From Bacteroidales bacterium (GTDB lineage: Bacteria > Bacteroidota > Bacteroidia > Bacteroidales > Muribaculaceae): a stretch of DNA of 13,598 bases. Each line of letters begins with the position of its first letter. Positions within the stretch are counted from its first letter, which is position 1. Under the pieces are notes generated by a model. It made no database searches. It was given only the letters and a program-made list of their open reading frames with translations, and was not told where the DNA came from. This document shows, piece by piece, positions 1-6,488 of the stretch. Both the position numbers and the translations under genes were made by a program. The stretch is taken from positions 30,352 to 43,949 of the forward strand of contig JAAVGX010000032.1 of the NCBI GenBank assembly GCA_014800065.1, written 5' to 3'.

Positions 1-1871
1 CCGGAGTTACATACATATGTGTATGTAGTTCCATCCGTTGCATTCTGTTGTGATGTGGTAAGTCCATTCATTGTGGCCCAACCCTCAAATTCATATTGTT
101 TCCAATAGCGACCACTTGTCACGGTCACCACGGGAGAATCGAGGTCGCCGTTGGTTAGTGGGGGTTGTTTTTCGGTGGTGAACTGTGCGGGTTCGGAACG
201 CATTCCGGCATACTGCACCCAAACTTCATAGGAGGTGTTTACGCGCAGATTTACGAACTCAATCAACTCCTCGAAGGTGTACTTGGTGTAGGCCGAAACA
301 CCCACGCGGCTGATAAGGAATTCGCAGTCGGCAATGGAGGGGAGCTCCTCGGTGGCATCGGGCAGAAGTGCGATTGACGCCTTGGCGGTTGTACTGAACA
401 CGTCCAGCGGATCCACCATAATCTGGAAGAACGGCGGTTTGAGCTTTAATTCGAGGTCGTTGGAGAAGCGATTGCTGCAGGCCGCACGGAAATACAGCGA
501 CGACAGCTCGGATTCAGATGTGGGCAGAGTGACCAGATAGAATCCTTCGCCCTTCTCGGGTGCAGCAACAAATTCAATCGGTTTTACTTCATCGAAGGTG
601 CCTCGTTCGTTTTGCATCTCGAACTTAACTGTTTTGGCGGCATCCGGGCCGTTGTACTCCATGTACACCTTTGTGTCGCCACCGAGCAAGCGTTCCGAGG
701 CCTGTTCGAGGTTGAGTGTCAGTTGCGTGGGGCTTACCACCAGCTCCATGGGCTCGGTGATACGGTCCAGAACATCAGTCACCGTAAGTGTGAAGGTGTG
801 AGTAGTTCCTGCAGGAAGAACATTTGCCAATGTAGAGAAGTCGATGAGGGCCATGTCTTCCATATTCTTCCACAAACCTTTCACCACCAGGGCGTTGGCT
901 GTAAGCGATTCCTTCTCTTCGTCAGTGGCGGCCACCAGGTCGAGGTCGTTGGGGAATTCCATGAGCGTGAGGTAGTCGGACACTGAGGTAAGATGCACCT
1001 CCTTTATGCCCGCAATAGCCGTGACGGCCATAGCAAGCTCGATATCGGGCACGGTGTTTTCGATGAATTCCACCGCCTGTCCGTTCACAAAGCCCTGCGG
1101 CACAATCTGAGGTTCGGGAGCGGCAAAAACTCGCTCGCTGATGTCGATTACCACCTCGCGGCTCTCCATCTCATCGGTAAATGTAACTACGAGGGTGGAA
1201 TTTCCGGCATCCACATCGAAGGTGACTTCATAATGTGTTCGAGCCTTCACATCGATTTGAGCAGCCTGGAAGGTACCGCTATTTCCATTAGCTTTCGTGA
1301 AGCTGACGGACACTACCGCCGGTCCGGGCTTCACATAAACCGGGCGCGATTCTTCCCCGGGAACGGCGGTGGTTGCTCCGCCGGCACTGCGGACACTGGC
1401 GCTCCAGCTGCCGTCTACCATATAGTCGGTGAAGGCCTCGGTGTAGTGCGTGGAAATCATGCCGTTGCACAGCTGGGCTGTGAGCGACACGGTGGTTTCT
1501 TTGTCTTCAAGAATGTTGAATTTTGTAGAGCCGTAGTAATGAGGCACTTCGTAGCCTTCTTCATTAATATCACCCCAGTAAGCTTCCAGGATGTACTCAC
1601 CGACGTTATACTTCTTTGTAATATCAAAGTCGGCTACTTTGTCCCATGTGTACTCGAAAGTACCTTCGGAATCGGTGAGCTTGAGAGAGAGATCGGCGGC
1701 ACTTACGGGCACGGCGCGGCTGTCCGCTCCGTTTATCACCTTCGTGTCGAGCCCAATCGTTGGGTTGAACGTCCCGTAACCGTTGGCTCCGCTGACGCGA
1801 TCTTCATCGCATCCGGCAATCAACCCTGTTGTCAGTAGGAGCATCAAACCCAACAAGTGATTCTGCTTCAT
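1..1871 (-). CDS. Surface lipoprotein, DUF4493 plus probable PCMD domain (partial, 3' end missing)
   Basis: The reading frame is open from an ATG at 1871 to the left edge (623 complete codons, no stop), so the C-terminus is missing. Residues 1-21 form a lipoprotein signal peptide with lipobox LIAGC (Cys21), followed by acidic D-E-D. Acidic residues after the lipid-bearing Cys are known in Bacteroidetes as a surface-export signal, so I infer an outer-membrane, outward-facing lipoprotein. Residues about 35-150 match the DUF4493 pattern: a beta-rich stretch, a GEYILEAYWG-type segment, then PHYYGSTKF and TVSLTAQLCNG. Residues about 180-570 look like tandem beta-sandwich modules. From residue 574, NGDLDS followed by YWKQYEFEGWATMN resembles the start of a PCMD (putative carbohydrate metabolism) domain. 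The ligand is unknown; glycan binding is a family-level guess. A TATATTTG promoter box lies 45 bp upstream. The gene is certain; the PCMD call is moderate. Confidence 0.85.
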   Translation of the reverse strand, partial: MKQNHLLGLMLLLTTGLIAGCDEDRVSGANGYGTFNPTIGLDTKVINGADSRAVPVSAADLSLKLTDSEGTFEYTWDKVADFDITKKYNVGEYILEAYWGDINEEGYEVPHYYGSTKFNILEDKETTVSLTAQLCNGMISTHYTEAFTDYMVDGSWSASVRSAGGATTAVPGEESRPVYVKPGPAVVSVSFTKANGNSGTFQAAQIDVKARTHYEVTFDVDAGNSTLVVTFTDEMESREVVIDISERVFAAPEPQIVPQGFVNGQAVEFIENTVPDIELAMAVTAIAGIKEVHLTSVSDYLTLMEFPNDLDLVAATDEEKESLTANALVVKGLWKNMEDMALIDFSTLANVLPAGTTHTFTLTVTDVLDRITEPMELVVSPTQLTLNLEQASERLLGGDTKVYMEYNGPDAAKTVKFEMQNERGTFDEVKPIEFVAAPEKGEGFYLVTLPTSESELSSLYFRAACSNRFSNDLELKLKPPFFQIMVDPLDVFSTTAKASIALLPDATEELPSIADCEFLISRVGVSAYTKYTFEELIEFVNLRVNTSYEVWVQYAGMRSEPAQFTTEKQPPLTNGDLDSPVVTVTSGRYWKQYEFEGWATMNGLTTSQQNATDGTTYTYVCNS

Positions 1872-1915
1872 GATTTATATATGATAATGTGTAAAGTTTA
1901 AGCTAAATATTCGGG

Positions 1916-1923
1916 CAAATATA
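1916..1923 (-). promoter_or_regulatory. Bacteroidetes -7 promoter box (TATATTTG) for the DUF4493 lipoprotein
   Basis: Read on the minus strand this is TATATTTG, an exact match to the Bacteroidetes sigma-ABfr -7 consensus TAnnTTTG. Transcription would begin about 5-7 nt downstream, giving a leader of roughly 35-40 nt before the ATG at 1871. No clear TTTG -33 element is seen at the usual spacing, so the call rests on the -7 box and its position. Confidence 0.5.
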
Positions 1924-1971
1924 CGAATTTTTCGCCACATCTGACATATATAAACCTATAAAAACTAAGAC

Positions 1972-2014
1972 AAATACGACAAAAGGACAACTTTTAGACC
2001 CTTTTGTCGTATTT
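1972..2014 (-). terminator. 15-bp perfect hairpin, probable terminator of the 415-aa secreted protein gene
   Basis: The arms 1972-1986 and 2000-2014 are perfect inverted repeats of 15 bp (AAATACGACAAAAGG and its complement) around a 13-nt loop. The structure starts 31 bp beyond the stop codon at 2046 on the minus strand and ends before the promoter of the next gene. Downstream on the minus strand the sequence is T-rich (GTCTTAGTTTTT), but there is no uninterrupted T tract right at the stem. A terminator is the simplest reading; an RNA stability element or protein-binding palindrome is possible. Confidence 0.55.
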
Positions 2015-2045
2015 ATTTCTATCAGGCAAACGCCCGGAGGCATTT

Positions 2046-3293
2046 TCAGAGCGCTATCTTAGTAGCCTCGCCACCTTGCACTCGGATGTAGACACCACCC
2101 CGGGGATGTGCCACCTCTACGCCCTGAAGGTTGAAATAGCGCACAGTGTCGTTAGCCCCGCTGACAACCGGAGCTATGCCGGTTGAAGGCATGAATATCT
2201 TCGCTTCCATATTCTTGGCTTTACCGCCCGACATCCAACCGTTTCCGGCAAATTGTCCTCCCTGCACGCCAAAGTTGGCATCGTTGTTGAATCCTCCGTC
2301 CGACAAGGGCACAGCCGGAACAGTCACCACGCCTTCCTCATAGGTTGCACTCAGGAAGGACTCCATCTTGCCGAATTCTTTCAGAATGTCCTCGATGCTG
2401 TATTCCGGCAGATAGCCTATGAGGTTGCCAAGGATGTTGTTGGGGTAGAATTTGGTGATACCCAATTGAGAATTGGCAAATCCGGCTTCGGTGCCGTAGA
2501 AGTACACATGCTCCGGGTCGGAAACATTGAACTGAATAAAGCCGTATGCCGCCTTCGATTCATTCATATCGGCCACGGGAGAGTTGGCGCCATAAGGGTT
2601 TACCACGCGATATACCCCCGGCTCATCGTCTTTGCTCTGAATTTCAACCGAATAGATATATTTGGCCTGGTCTATATCCTTGAAGGCCGGCAGCAACCAG
2701 CCATCCTGCATCTTACCCATGCCTACGGTGGTCCACCCTTCCATCGGGTCCTCGTTATCATCCTCGGTGAGACAAGTCAGGCTGAAGTAACCCCCTTTGA
2801 AGTAGAAAGTGTTGGCGCCTGCGGGGAGTCCGATTGTATAATTCGGATCGAATGTAAACCCGTTGCCGTTCCACTGGCAAGTAATCGACGGAATTACACT
2901 TTCCTTCTCGGAGTCCTCATCATAAAGATAGAAGGTGATGTCGGCACCGAAAGCCACCTGCCCCTTGCTCGTGAAGGTAATGGTGCCGGTTGCCGAATCA
3001 TACGTCCCTTTCACATCCATCGTGTAGGGTATACTCTGATTCATGAAAGGAATGGTAAGAACCACCTGATTGCCCGTGCCTGATGTTATGGTGGTTTCGT
3101 TGGTATAAAGCGATTGGGTAATGACGGTAAGGTCGTAGTACTGAATCGTGTAATCTCCGGCAATGTCGGCCACCGAAGGAGCTTTCATTGTTGCAGTCTT
3201 GGCCGGAGCCATACGAACATCCCCAAGTGGCTCTATAGCCGAAGCAAAGCCAAAGGCGCCACAAAGAACAAAAGCAAGTAGAAGTTTCTTCAT
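2046..3293 (-). CDS. Secreted protein of unknown function with Bacteroidales C-terminal tag
   Basis: A 415-aa protein. I start it at the ATG at 3291-3293; the frame is open two codons further to a TTG, but the ATG gives a clean signal peptide (MKKLLLAFVL..., cleavage after ASA at residue 19). Residues 43-175 are beta-rich, possibly a lipocalin- or sandwich-like domain beginning DIAGDYTIQYYDL. Residues 187-235 hold a module with WTTVGMGKMQDG and, later, PGVYRVVNPYG, a pattern I associate with secreted Bacteroidetes proteins. The last 32 residues (384-415) carry VRYFNLQGVEV...GGVYIRV...ATKIAL, almost the same as the end of the 549-aa protein encoded at 4689-6338, and similar to type IX secretion sorting tails. 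The gene begins 58 bp after the sulfatase-maturating enzyme gene with no hairpin between, so the two are probably co-transcribed. The leader is A-rich, with no own TAnnTTTG box. Function is not recognised. Confidence 0.85.
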   Translation of the reverse strand: MKKLLLAFVLCGAFGFASAIEPLGDVRMAPAKTATMKAPSVADIAGDYTIQYYDLTVITQSLYTNETTITSGTGNQVVLTIPFMNQSIPYTMDVKGTYDSATGTITFTSKGQVAFGADITFYLYDEDSEKESVIPSITCQWNGNGFTFDPNYTIGLPAGANTFYFKGGYFSLTCLTEDDNEDPMEGWTTVGMGKMQDGWLLPAFKDIDQAKYIYSVEIQSKDDEPGVYRVVNPYGANSPVADMNESKAAYGFIQFNVSDPEHVYFYGTEAGFANSQLGITKFYPNNILGNLIGYLPEYSIEDILKEFGKMESFLSATYEEGVVTVPAVPLSDGGFNNDANFGVQGGQFAGNGWMSGGKAKNMEAKIFMPSTGIAPVVSGANDTVRYFNLQGVEVAHPRGGVYIRVQGGEATKIAL

Positions 3294-3351
3294 TATCAAT
3301 GAGTTTTTAAGTTTTTTTCTTTTCTGATTTATCCTGTCTTGGCGGGATTTA

Positions 3352-4563
3352 TCATGATAAGTCCCCCTCTTTCAAGCGGGCCATGATGTTGGCCGGTGGT
3401 TGTTCCCGGCGGAGCTGTTCGGCCATATAGTCCATGTAAGGGCGGACGTGTCGGAAAAAGCGACGGTAACCCTCGCAAAGATAGTTCAGGCCCGGCTGAC
3501 CGTTGGAGGTGACGGCAAATCGGTTCTTGGGGCATTCTCCGTGGCATGCAAACTCAACATCACATTGCTTGCACTGATCGGGAAGCGCACTCTCCTTAGC
3601 GCGTCCAAACTCAACCTGGCGCGGAGAGGTCATCATTTCCACTATGCTGTGGGTATGGATGTTGCCGAGTTTGAATTCCGGAAACACAAAGTGGTCGCAG
3701 CCGTAAACATCGCCGTTGAACTCAACCACCCCCGCGTGTCCGCAAGTACGCGACATGGTGCAAATTCCCGGTTCCACTCCAACCCAGTTCGCCAGTGTGG
3801 CGTCGAACAGCTGCACGAACACACGCCCCACATCCTCGCGAACCCAGCGGTCGAAAACACGGCACAGGAATTCGCCCCATTGCTCGGGCGTCACGGAGAA
3901 GTTGCACAGCTCGCCGGCTGTATCGCGTCCCGATGCCAGTCGGCCCTGCTCTTTACGCTCCACGATAGGCGTGAATTGCAGGTACTTACAGTCAATGCTT
4001 TTGAAAAAGTCGTAAAATTCTTCCGGGAAATCAGCATTATAATCGTTTACCACGGCCATAGCATTCCATTCCACTCCATGCTTGCGCAGAAGGTTGATTC
4101 CACGCATCACTCGCTGAAAGGAAGCGCTGCGGTCGCGGCTCCGCCGATATTCATCATGGAATTCTTCGGGGCCGTCGATAGATATGCCCACAAGCCAGTT
4201 ATTTTCCTTGAAAAAGCGGCACCAATCATCGTTAAGGAGAATTCCGTTGGTCTGAATACAGTTCTCGATATGTCGGCCGCCGGCATATCGACGTTGAAAT
4301 TCCAACGCACGGCGATAGAATTCAATCGGCCTGAGCAAGGCCTCGCCTCCGTGCCATGTGAACAGCACCGAATCCATACTTTGCGACTGTATATACTGGC
4401 GGGTAAACTCCTCCAGAGTAGCATCGGACATATATGTGCGCTTCACATCCGGGGTCAGGCCGGCCTTTTCAAGGTAGTAGCAGTACTCGCACGCCATATT
4501 GCATGCAGCACCCGCACCCTTGGCCATCAAATAAAGCGGAAATGAAAATGGAGCCGGTATCAT
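3352..4563 (-). CDS. chuR: Anaerobic sulfatase-maturating enzyme (radical SAM/SPASM)
   Basis: A 403-aa cytoplasmic radical SAM enzyme. In this family it converts a Cys or Ser in the [CS]-x-[PA]-x-R motif of sulfatases to the catalytic formylglycine without oxygen. The radical SAM cluster motif CX3CX2C is C21, C25, C28 (CNMACEYC). The SPASM domain has all eight expected cysteines, C268, C274, C289, C331, C334, C340, C344 and C363, with spacing close to that of the characterised Clostridium perfringens enzyme. D290 directly after C289 matches the catalytic Asp. TWHGGE (69-74) and ISIDGP (127-132) are further family motifs. Length is normal. The symbol follows the Bacteroides thetaiotaomicron homologue. 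The start is fixed: an in-frame TAA lies 12 bp upstream, inside the promoter box. No sulfatase is encoded in the window, so it presumably acts in trans; its downstream neighbour is a secreted protein lacking the target motif. Confidence 0.93.
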   Translation of the reverse strand: MIPAPFSFPLYLMAKGAGAACNMACEYCYYLEKAGLTPDVKRTYMSDATLEEFTRQYIQSQSMDSVLFTWHGGEALLRPIEFYRRALEFQRRYAGGRHIENCIQTNGILLNDDWCRFFKENNWLVGISIDGPEEFHDEYRRSRDRSASFQRVMRGINLLRKHGVEWNAMAVVNDYNADFPEEFYDFFKSIDCKYLQFTPIVERKEQGRLASGRDTAGELCNFSVTPEQWGEFLCRVFDRWVREDVGRVFVQLFDATLANWVGVEPGICTMSRTCGHAGVVEFNGDVYGCDHFVFPEFKLGNIHTHSIVEMMTSPRQVEFGRAKESALPDQCKQCDVEFACHGECPKNRFAVTSNGQPGLNYLCEGYRRFFRHVRPYMDYMAEQLRREQPPANIMARLKEGDLS

Positions 4564-4570
4564 AATGCCG

Positions 4571-4602
4571 CAAAGTTACTATTTTATTTCCGAATCCCCA
4601 AA
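4571..4602 (-). promoter_or_regulatory. Bacteroidetes promoter of the sulfatase-maturating enzyme gene
   Basis: On the minus strand TTTG (4602-4599) is followed after 20 bp by TAACTTTG (4578-4571). This fits the Bacteroidetes -33 TTTG / -7 TAnnTTTG consensus at normal spacing. The ATG at 4563 begins only 7 nt past the -7 box, so the predicted transcription start lies within a few bases of the start codon, leaving almost no leader. Confidence 0.65.
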
Positions 4603-4638
4603 TTTTATGAAAACCGACACTGTATCTCAATGATTATC

Positions 4639-4668
4639 AAAGAAAAGGGCGGCCCGAGGGTCGCCCTT
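4639..4668 (-). terminator. Rho-independent terminator of the 549-aa secreted protein gene
   Basis: Positions 4645-4668 fold as a 10-bp G/C-rich stem (AAGGGCGGCC on the plus strand paired with GGTCGCCCTT, one G-T pair) with a four-base loop. On the minus strand it is followed at once by TTTTCTTTG. It lies about 20 bp past the stop codon at 4689 and before the promoter of the maturase gene, so the two genes are separate transcription units. Confidence 0.75.
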
Positions 4669-4688
4669 CGCTATGAGAGTTCGAAGTG

Positions 4689-6338
4689 TCAGAGAATCAC
4701 CTTGGTAGCCTTATTGCCTTTAACCTCGATGTAGAGACCGCTTTCGGGACGGCTCACTTCCACACCCTGGAGGTTGAAGTAGCGCACGGGAGCATCCTGA
4801 TCGGCGGTGATAGTTTCAATGCCGGCGTTCAGTTCTGCAGGAAGTGTGTACTTGGCGCAGAAAGATGTCCAGGTGGTAATCTCCTGAGACTGTTCCGCAC
4901 CCATTGCAGTTACAGGCTTGTTGGGACGCATAAATGCAAACAGTGTGCCCTCTTTCTTGTTGTAGGCGTATACGTTACCGGTGGGCGCTCCGGTGAAGGT
5001 GGCCAGACACCAGCTGTTATCCACGTTCGCAGCAAGTGTTTCGGCATTATATTCACGCAGGAAGATACCTGCAGCGGCATTCATGCCGTAGCCGAACACA
5101 AAAGCATTTTCCTTTTCGGCCTGAAGAACACCGCAATAGCCGGTTATGTAAGCAGCTTCGAAATCCTTGCGGGAAACAGTACCTTCCACAACATTTCCGT
5201 TTTCATCGAGCTTGATGAGAAGGCCTTCGTTCATAGTATTCTGCACGGAGGCGATGGTCTTGTCGCCGGCTTCAATCGTGCCGAGGAACTGAGCGGTGAA
5301 CCAGTTGCAGTCCACACCGGGCACAAGGCGGCAGTCAACATAGGAAGCCTTGGTCTGACCTTCTCCGAGAGAGGTGGGAAGCGACAGAGCCCAATCCAGC
5401 TTACCCTCCTTCAGGGAGGCCAGCGAAGCCTTTGCGCCAAATCCGCTCACCTTGGTGCCGGTGGTGAATTCCTTTCCGCCCAGCGTGAAGGTAGCGGCTT
5501 CGGTTCCGGGGGTGGCGGTACCTGCGAAGTAAAAGGTGTCATCTTCGTTTACGAGTGCTGTAAATGAAGATGTGGTGTAAGTACCCTCAGCTGCGAAGTG
5601 TGAGGTGTAGTTACCATCCTTATCCAGAAGCACCACGGTGATTTGGTTGGATGCTTTGGGGGTAATGGTAGTGCTGCCGAATGTTACGGCCTTGGAAAGC
5701 TGCATGGCAAGTACGATGGTGCCGTCGGATGCTACGGCAATACCCTGAGTGGCAAGGCAATCCTTTTCGCCTTCAGGTCCATTGATGGTCTTGACCCACT
5801 TGATCTCGCCTTCCTTGGATGCGCAACCGACAACGCCGAAGTAGTAGCGGTTGGCCACATCGGCAACGCTTTCGCCCAGTTCGAGCTTGGTGCCCTTGGC
5901 ATCGATAATATTTACCTTCACATCAGCGGTGTACTGACGAGGAGTCACGGCGAAATACACATTATCGCCCGACTCTACTACGCCGGCGAACTTACCGGAA
6001 GCATAGTCACCGCTGGTTGAATAGATTGTCCATTCGGGAGTTCCGTCGGAGGCTGCCTTGAAGAGTACCAAATTGTAGGTAGAGGTATTGCCGATCTTCA
6101 CTTCGCCGGTGAAGATGTCTTCGTTGTTGATGGTCACTGCATCGCCATTGGTGGAGGCGTTCCCCATCCAGTAAGAGGCACCGGAAGCCCCGGCGGCTGC
6201 GGATTTGATGATGGTACCTCCCGACGACTGGAGGTAGTCGGCCCATTCAAACACGGGCGCGTTGTCTGCAGCAACGGCTGTGCCTGCAACGCTCAGCGCT
6301 GCTACTGCAAGAAAGTTTCTGAGAGTAAAATGTTGCAT
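4689..6338 (-). CDS. Secreted beta-propeller-like protein with Bacteroidales C-terminal tag
   Basis: A 549-aa exported protein. I start it at the ATG at 6336-6338: the frame is open further to a TTG near 6380, but that overlaps the TAATTTTG promoter box and would bury the signal peptide (MQHFTLRNFLAVAALSVAG, cleavage near AVAA at residues 21-24). Residues about 75-420 hold four or five degenerate units of roughly 60-70 residues. Each has a strand of the type NLVLFKA or LLIKLDENG, then a DG turn and W, then a VASDGTIVLA or VNEDDTFYFAG strand and an F-G-T turn. This resembles SBBP/beta-propeller repeats of secreted Bacteroidetes proteins. Residues 518-549 are the C-terminal tag VRYFNLQGVEV...GLYIEV...ATKVIL, shared with the 415-aa protein encoded at 2046-3293. 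No catalytic motif is seen. Own promoter and terminator indicate a single-gene unit. Substrate or partner unknown. Confidence 0.85.
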   Translation of the reverse strand: MQHFTLRNFLAVAALSVAGTAVAADNAPVFEWADYLQSSGGTIIKSAAAGASGASYWMGNASTNGDAVTINNEDIFTGEVKIGNTSTYNLVLFKAASDGTPEWTIYSTSGDYASGKFAGVVESGDNVYFAVTPRQYTADVKVNIIDAKGTKLELGESVADVANRYYFGVVGCASKEGEIKWVKTINGPEGEKDCLATQGIAVASDGTIVLAMQLSKAVTFGSTTITPKASNQITVVLLDKDGNYTSHFAAEGTYTTSSFTALVNEDDTFYFAGTATPGTEAATFTLGGKEFTTGTKVSGFGAKASLASLKEGKLDWALSLPTSLGEGQTKASYVDCRLVPGVDCNWFTAQFLGTIEAGDKTIASVQNTMNEGLLIKLDENGNVVEGTVSRKDFEAAYITGYCGVLQAEKENAFVFGYGMNAAAGIFLREYNAETLAANVDNSWCLATFTGAPTGNVYAYNKKEGTLFAFMRPNKPVTAMGAEQSQEITTWTSFCAKYTLPAELNAGIETITADQDAPVRYFNLQGVEVSRPESGLYIEVKGNKATKVIL

Positions 6339-6377
6339 ATAGTAAGGTTTAGAATCCTGTTTTCTGATTTTGCTCGG

Positions 6378-6385
6378 CAAAATTA
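6378..6385 (-). promoter_or_regulatory. Bacteroidetes -7 promoter box (TAATTTTG) for the 549-aa secreted protein
   Basis: On the minus strand this reads TAATTTTG, matching TAnnTTTG. Predicted transcription start is about 6372, with a leader of about 33 nt to the ATG at 6338. No TTTG -33 element is visible at normal spacing. The box sits in the AT-rich divergent region 6339-6488. Confidence 0.5.
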
Positions 6386-6472
6386 CAATATTTTTTTTGT
6401 TGTGATAATACTAATTAATGAGTATTTTGTAAAAAAAATGTATAAAAAGTGGCAGCCGCCAAAAAAAATGAC

Positions 6473-6480
6473 TAAATTTG
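6473..6480 (+). promoter_or_regulatory. Bacteroidetes -7 promoter box (TAAATTTG) for the TPR gene and downstream genes
   Basis: TAAATTTG matches TAnnTTTG and ends 8 nt before the ATG at 6489. If used, transcription would start within a few bases of the start codon. A TTTG at 6426-6429 is too far upstream to be a standard -33 element, so support is the -7 box and location only. Nearby are two AAAAAAAATG copies (6431-6440, 6461-6470) and a T8 run (6391-6398). Confidence 0.45.
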
Positions 6481-6488
6481 CATCAGCT

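Larger units (their letters stand above)
6339..6488. promoter_or_regulatory. AT-rich divergent intergenic promoter region
   Basis: This 150-bp stretch separates the minus-strand and plus-strand halves. It carries one TAnnTTTG box on each strand, a T8 run (6391-6398) and two A8 runs (6431-6438, 6461-6468). The two A8 runs are each part of an identical AAAAAAAATG. It holds no other gene that I can support. Confidence 0.6.

Noticed and set aside
993..1838. Plus-strand open frame of 281 codons
   Set aside because: It lies opposite the DUF4493 lipoprotein frame, has a low-complexity His/Gly-rich translation and no domain. The minus-strand frame has a signal peptide, lipobox and recognisable modules.
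2253..3083. Plus-strand open frame of 276 codons
   Set aside because: It is antisense to the 415-aa secreted protein, whose signal peptide and C-terminal tag show which strand is real.
3349..3360. 12-bp palindrome TTATCATGATAA over the anSME stop codon
   Set aside because: Short and AT-rich, likely chance; it has no loop or T tract to act as a terminator.
3400..4545. Plus-strand open frame of 381 codons
   Set aside because: It is the antisense shadow of the anSME, which has all eleven cluster cysteines in the minus-strand frame.
2046..6338. Secreted neighbours as substrates of the sulfatase-maturating enzyme
   Set aside because: I found no [CS]-x-[PA]-x-R motif in either secreted protein, and neither looks like a sulfatase.
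6339..6380. Longer N-terminus for the 549-aa secreted protein from a TTG
   Set aside because: It would start inside the promoter box and place a charged stretch before the signal peptide.
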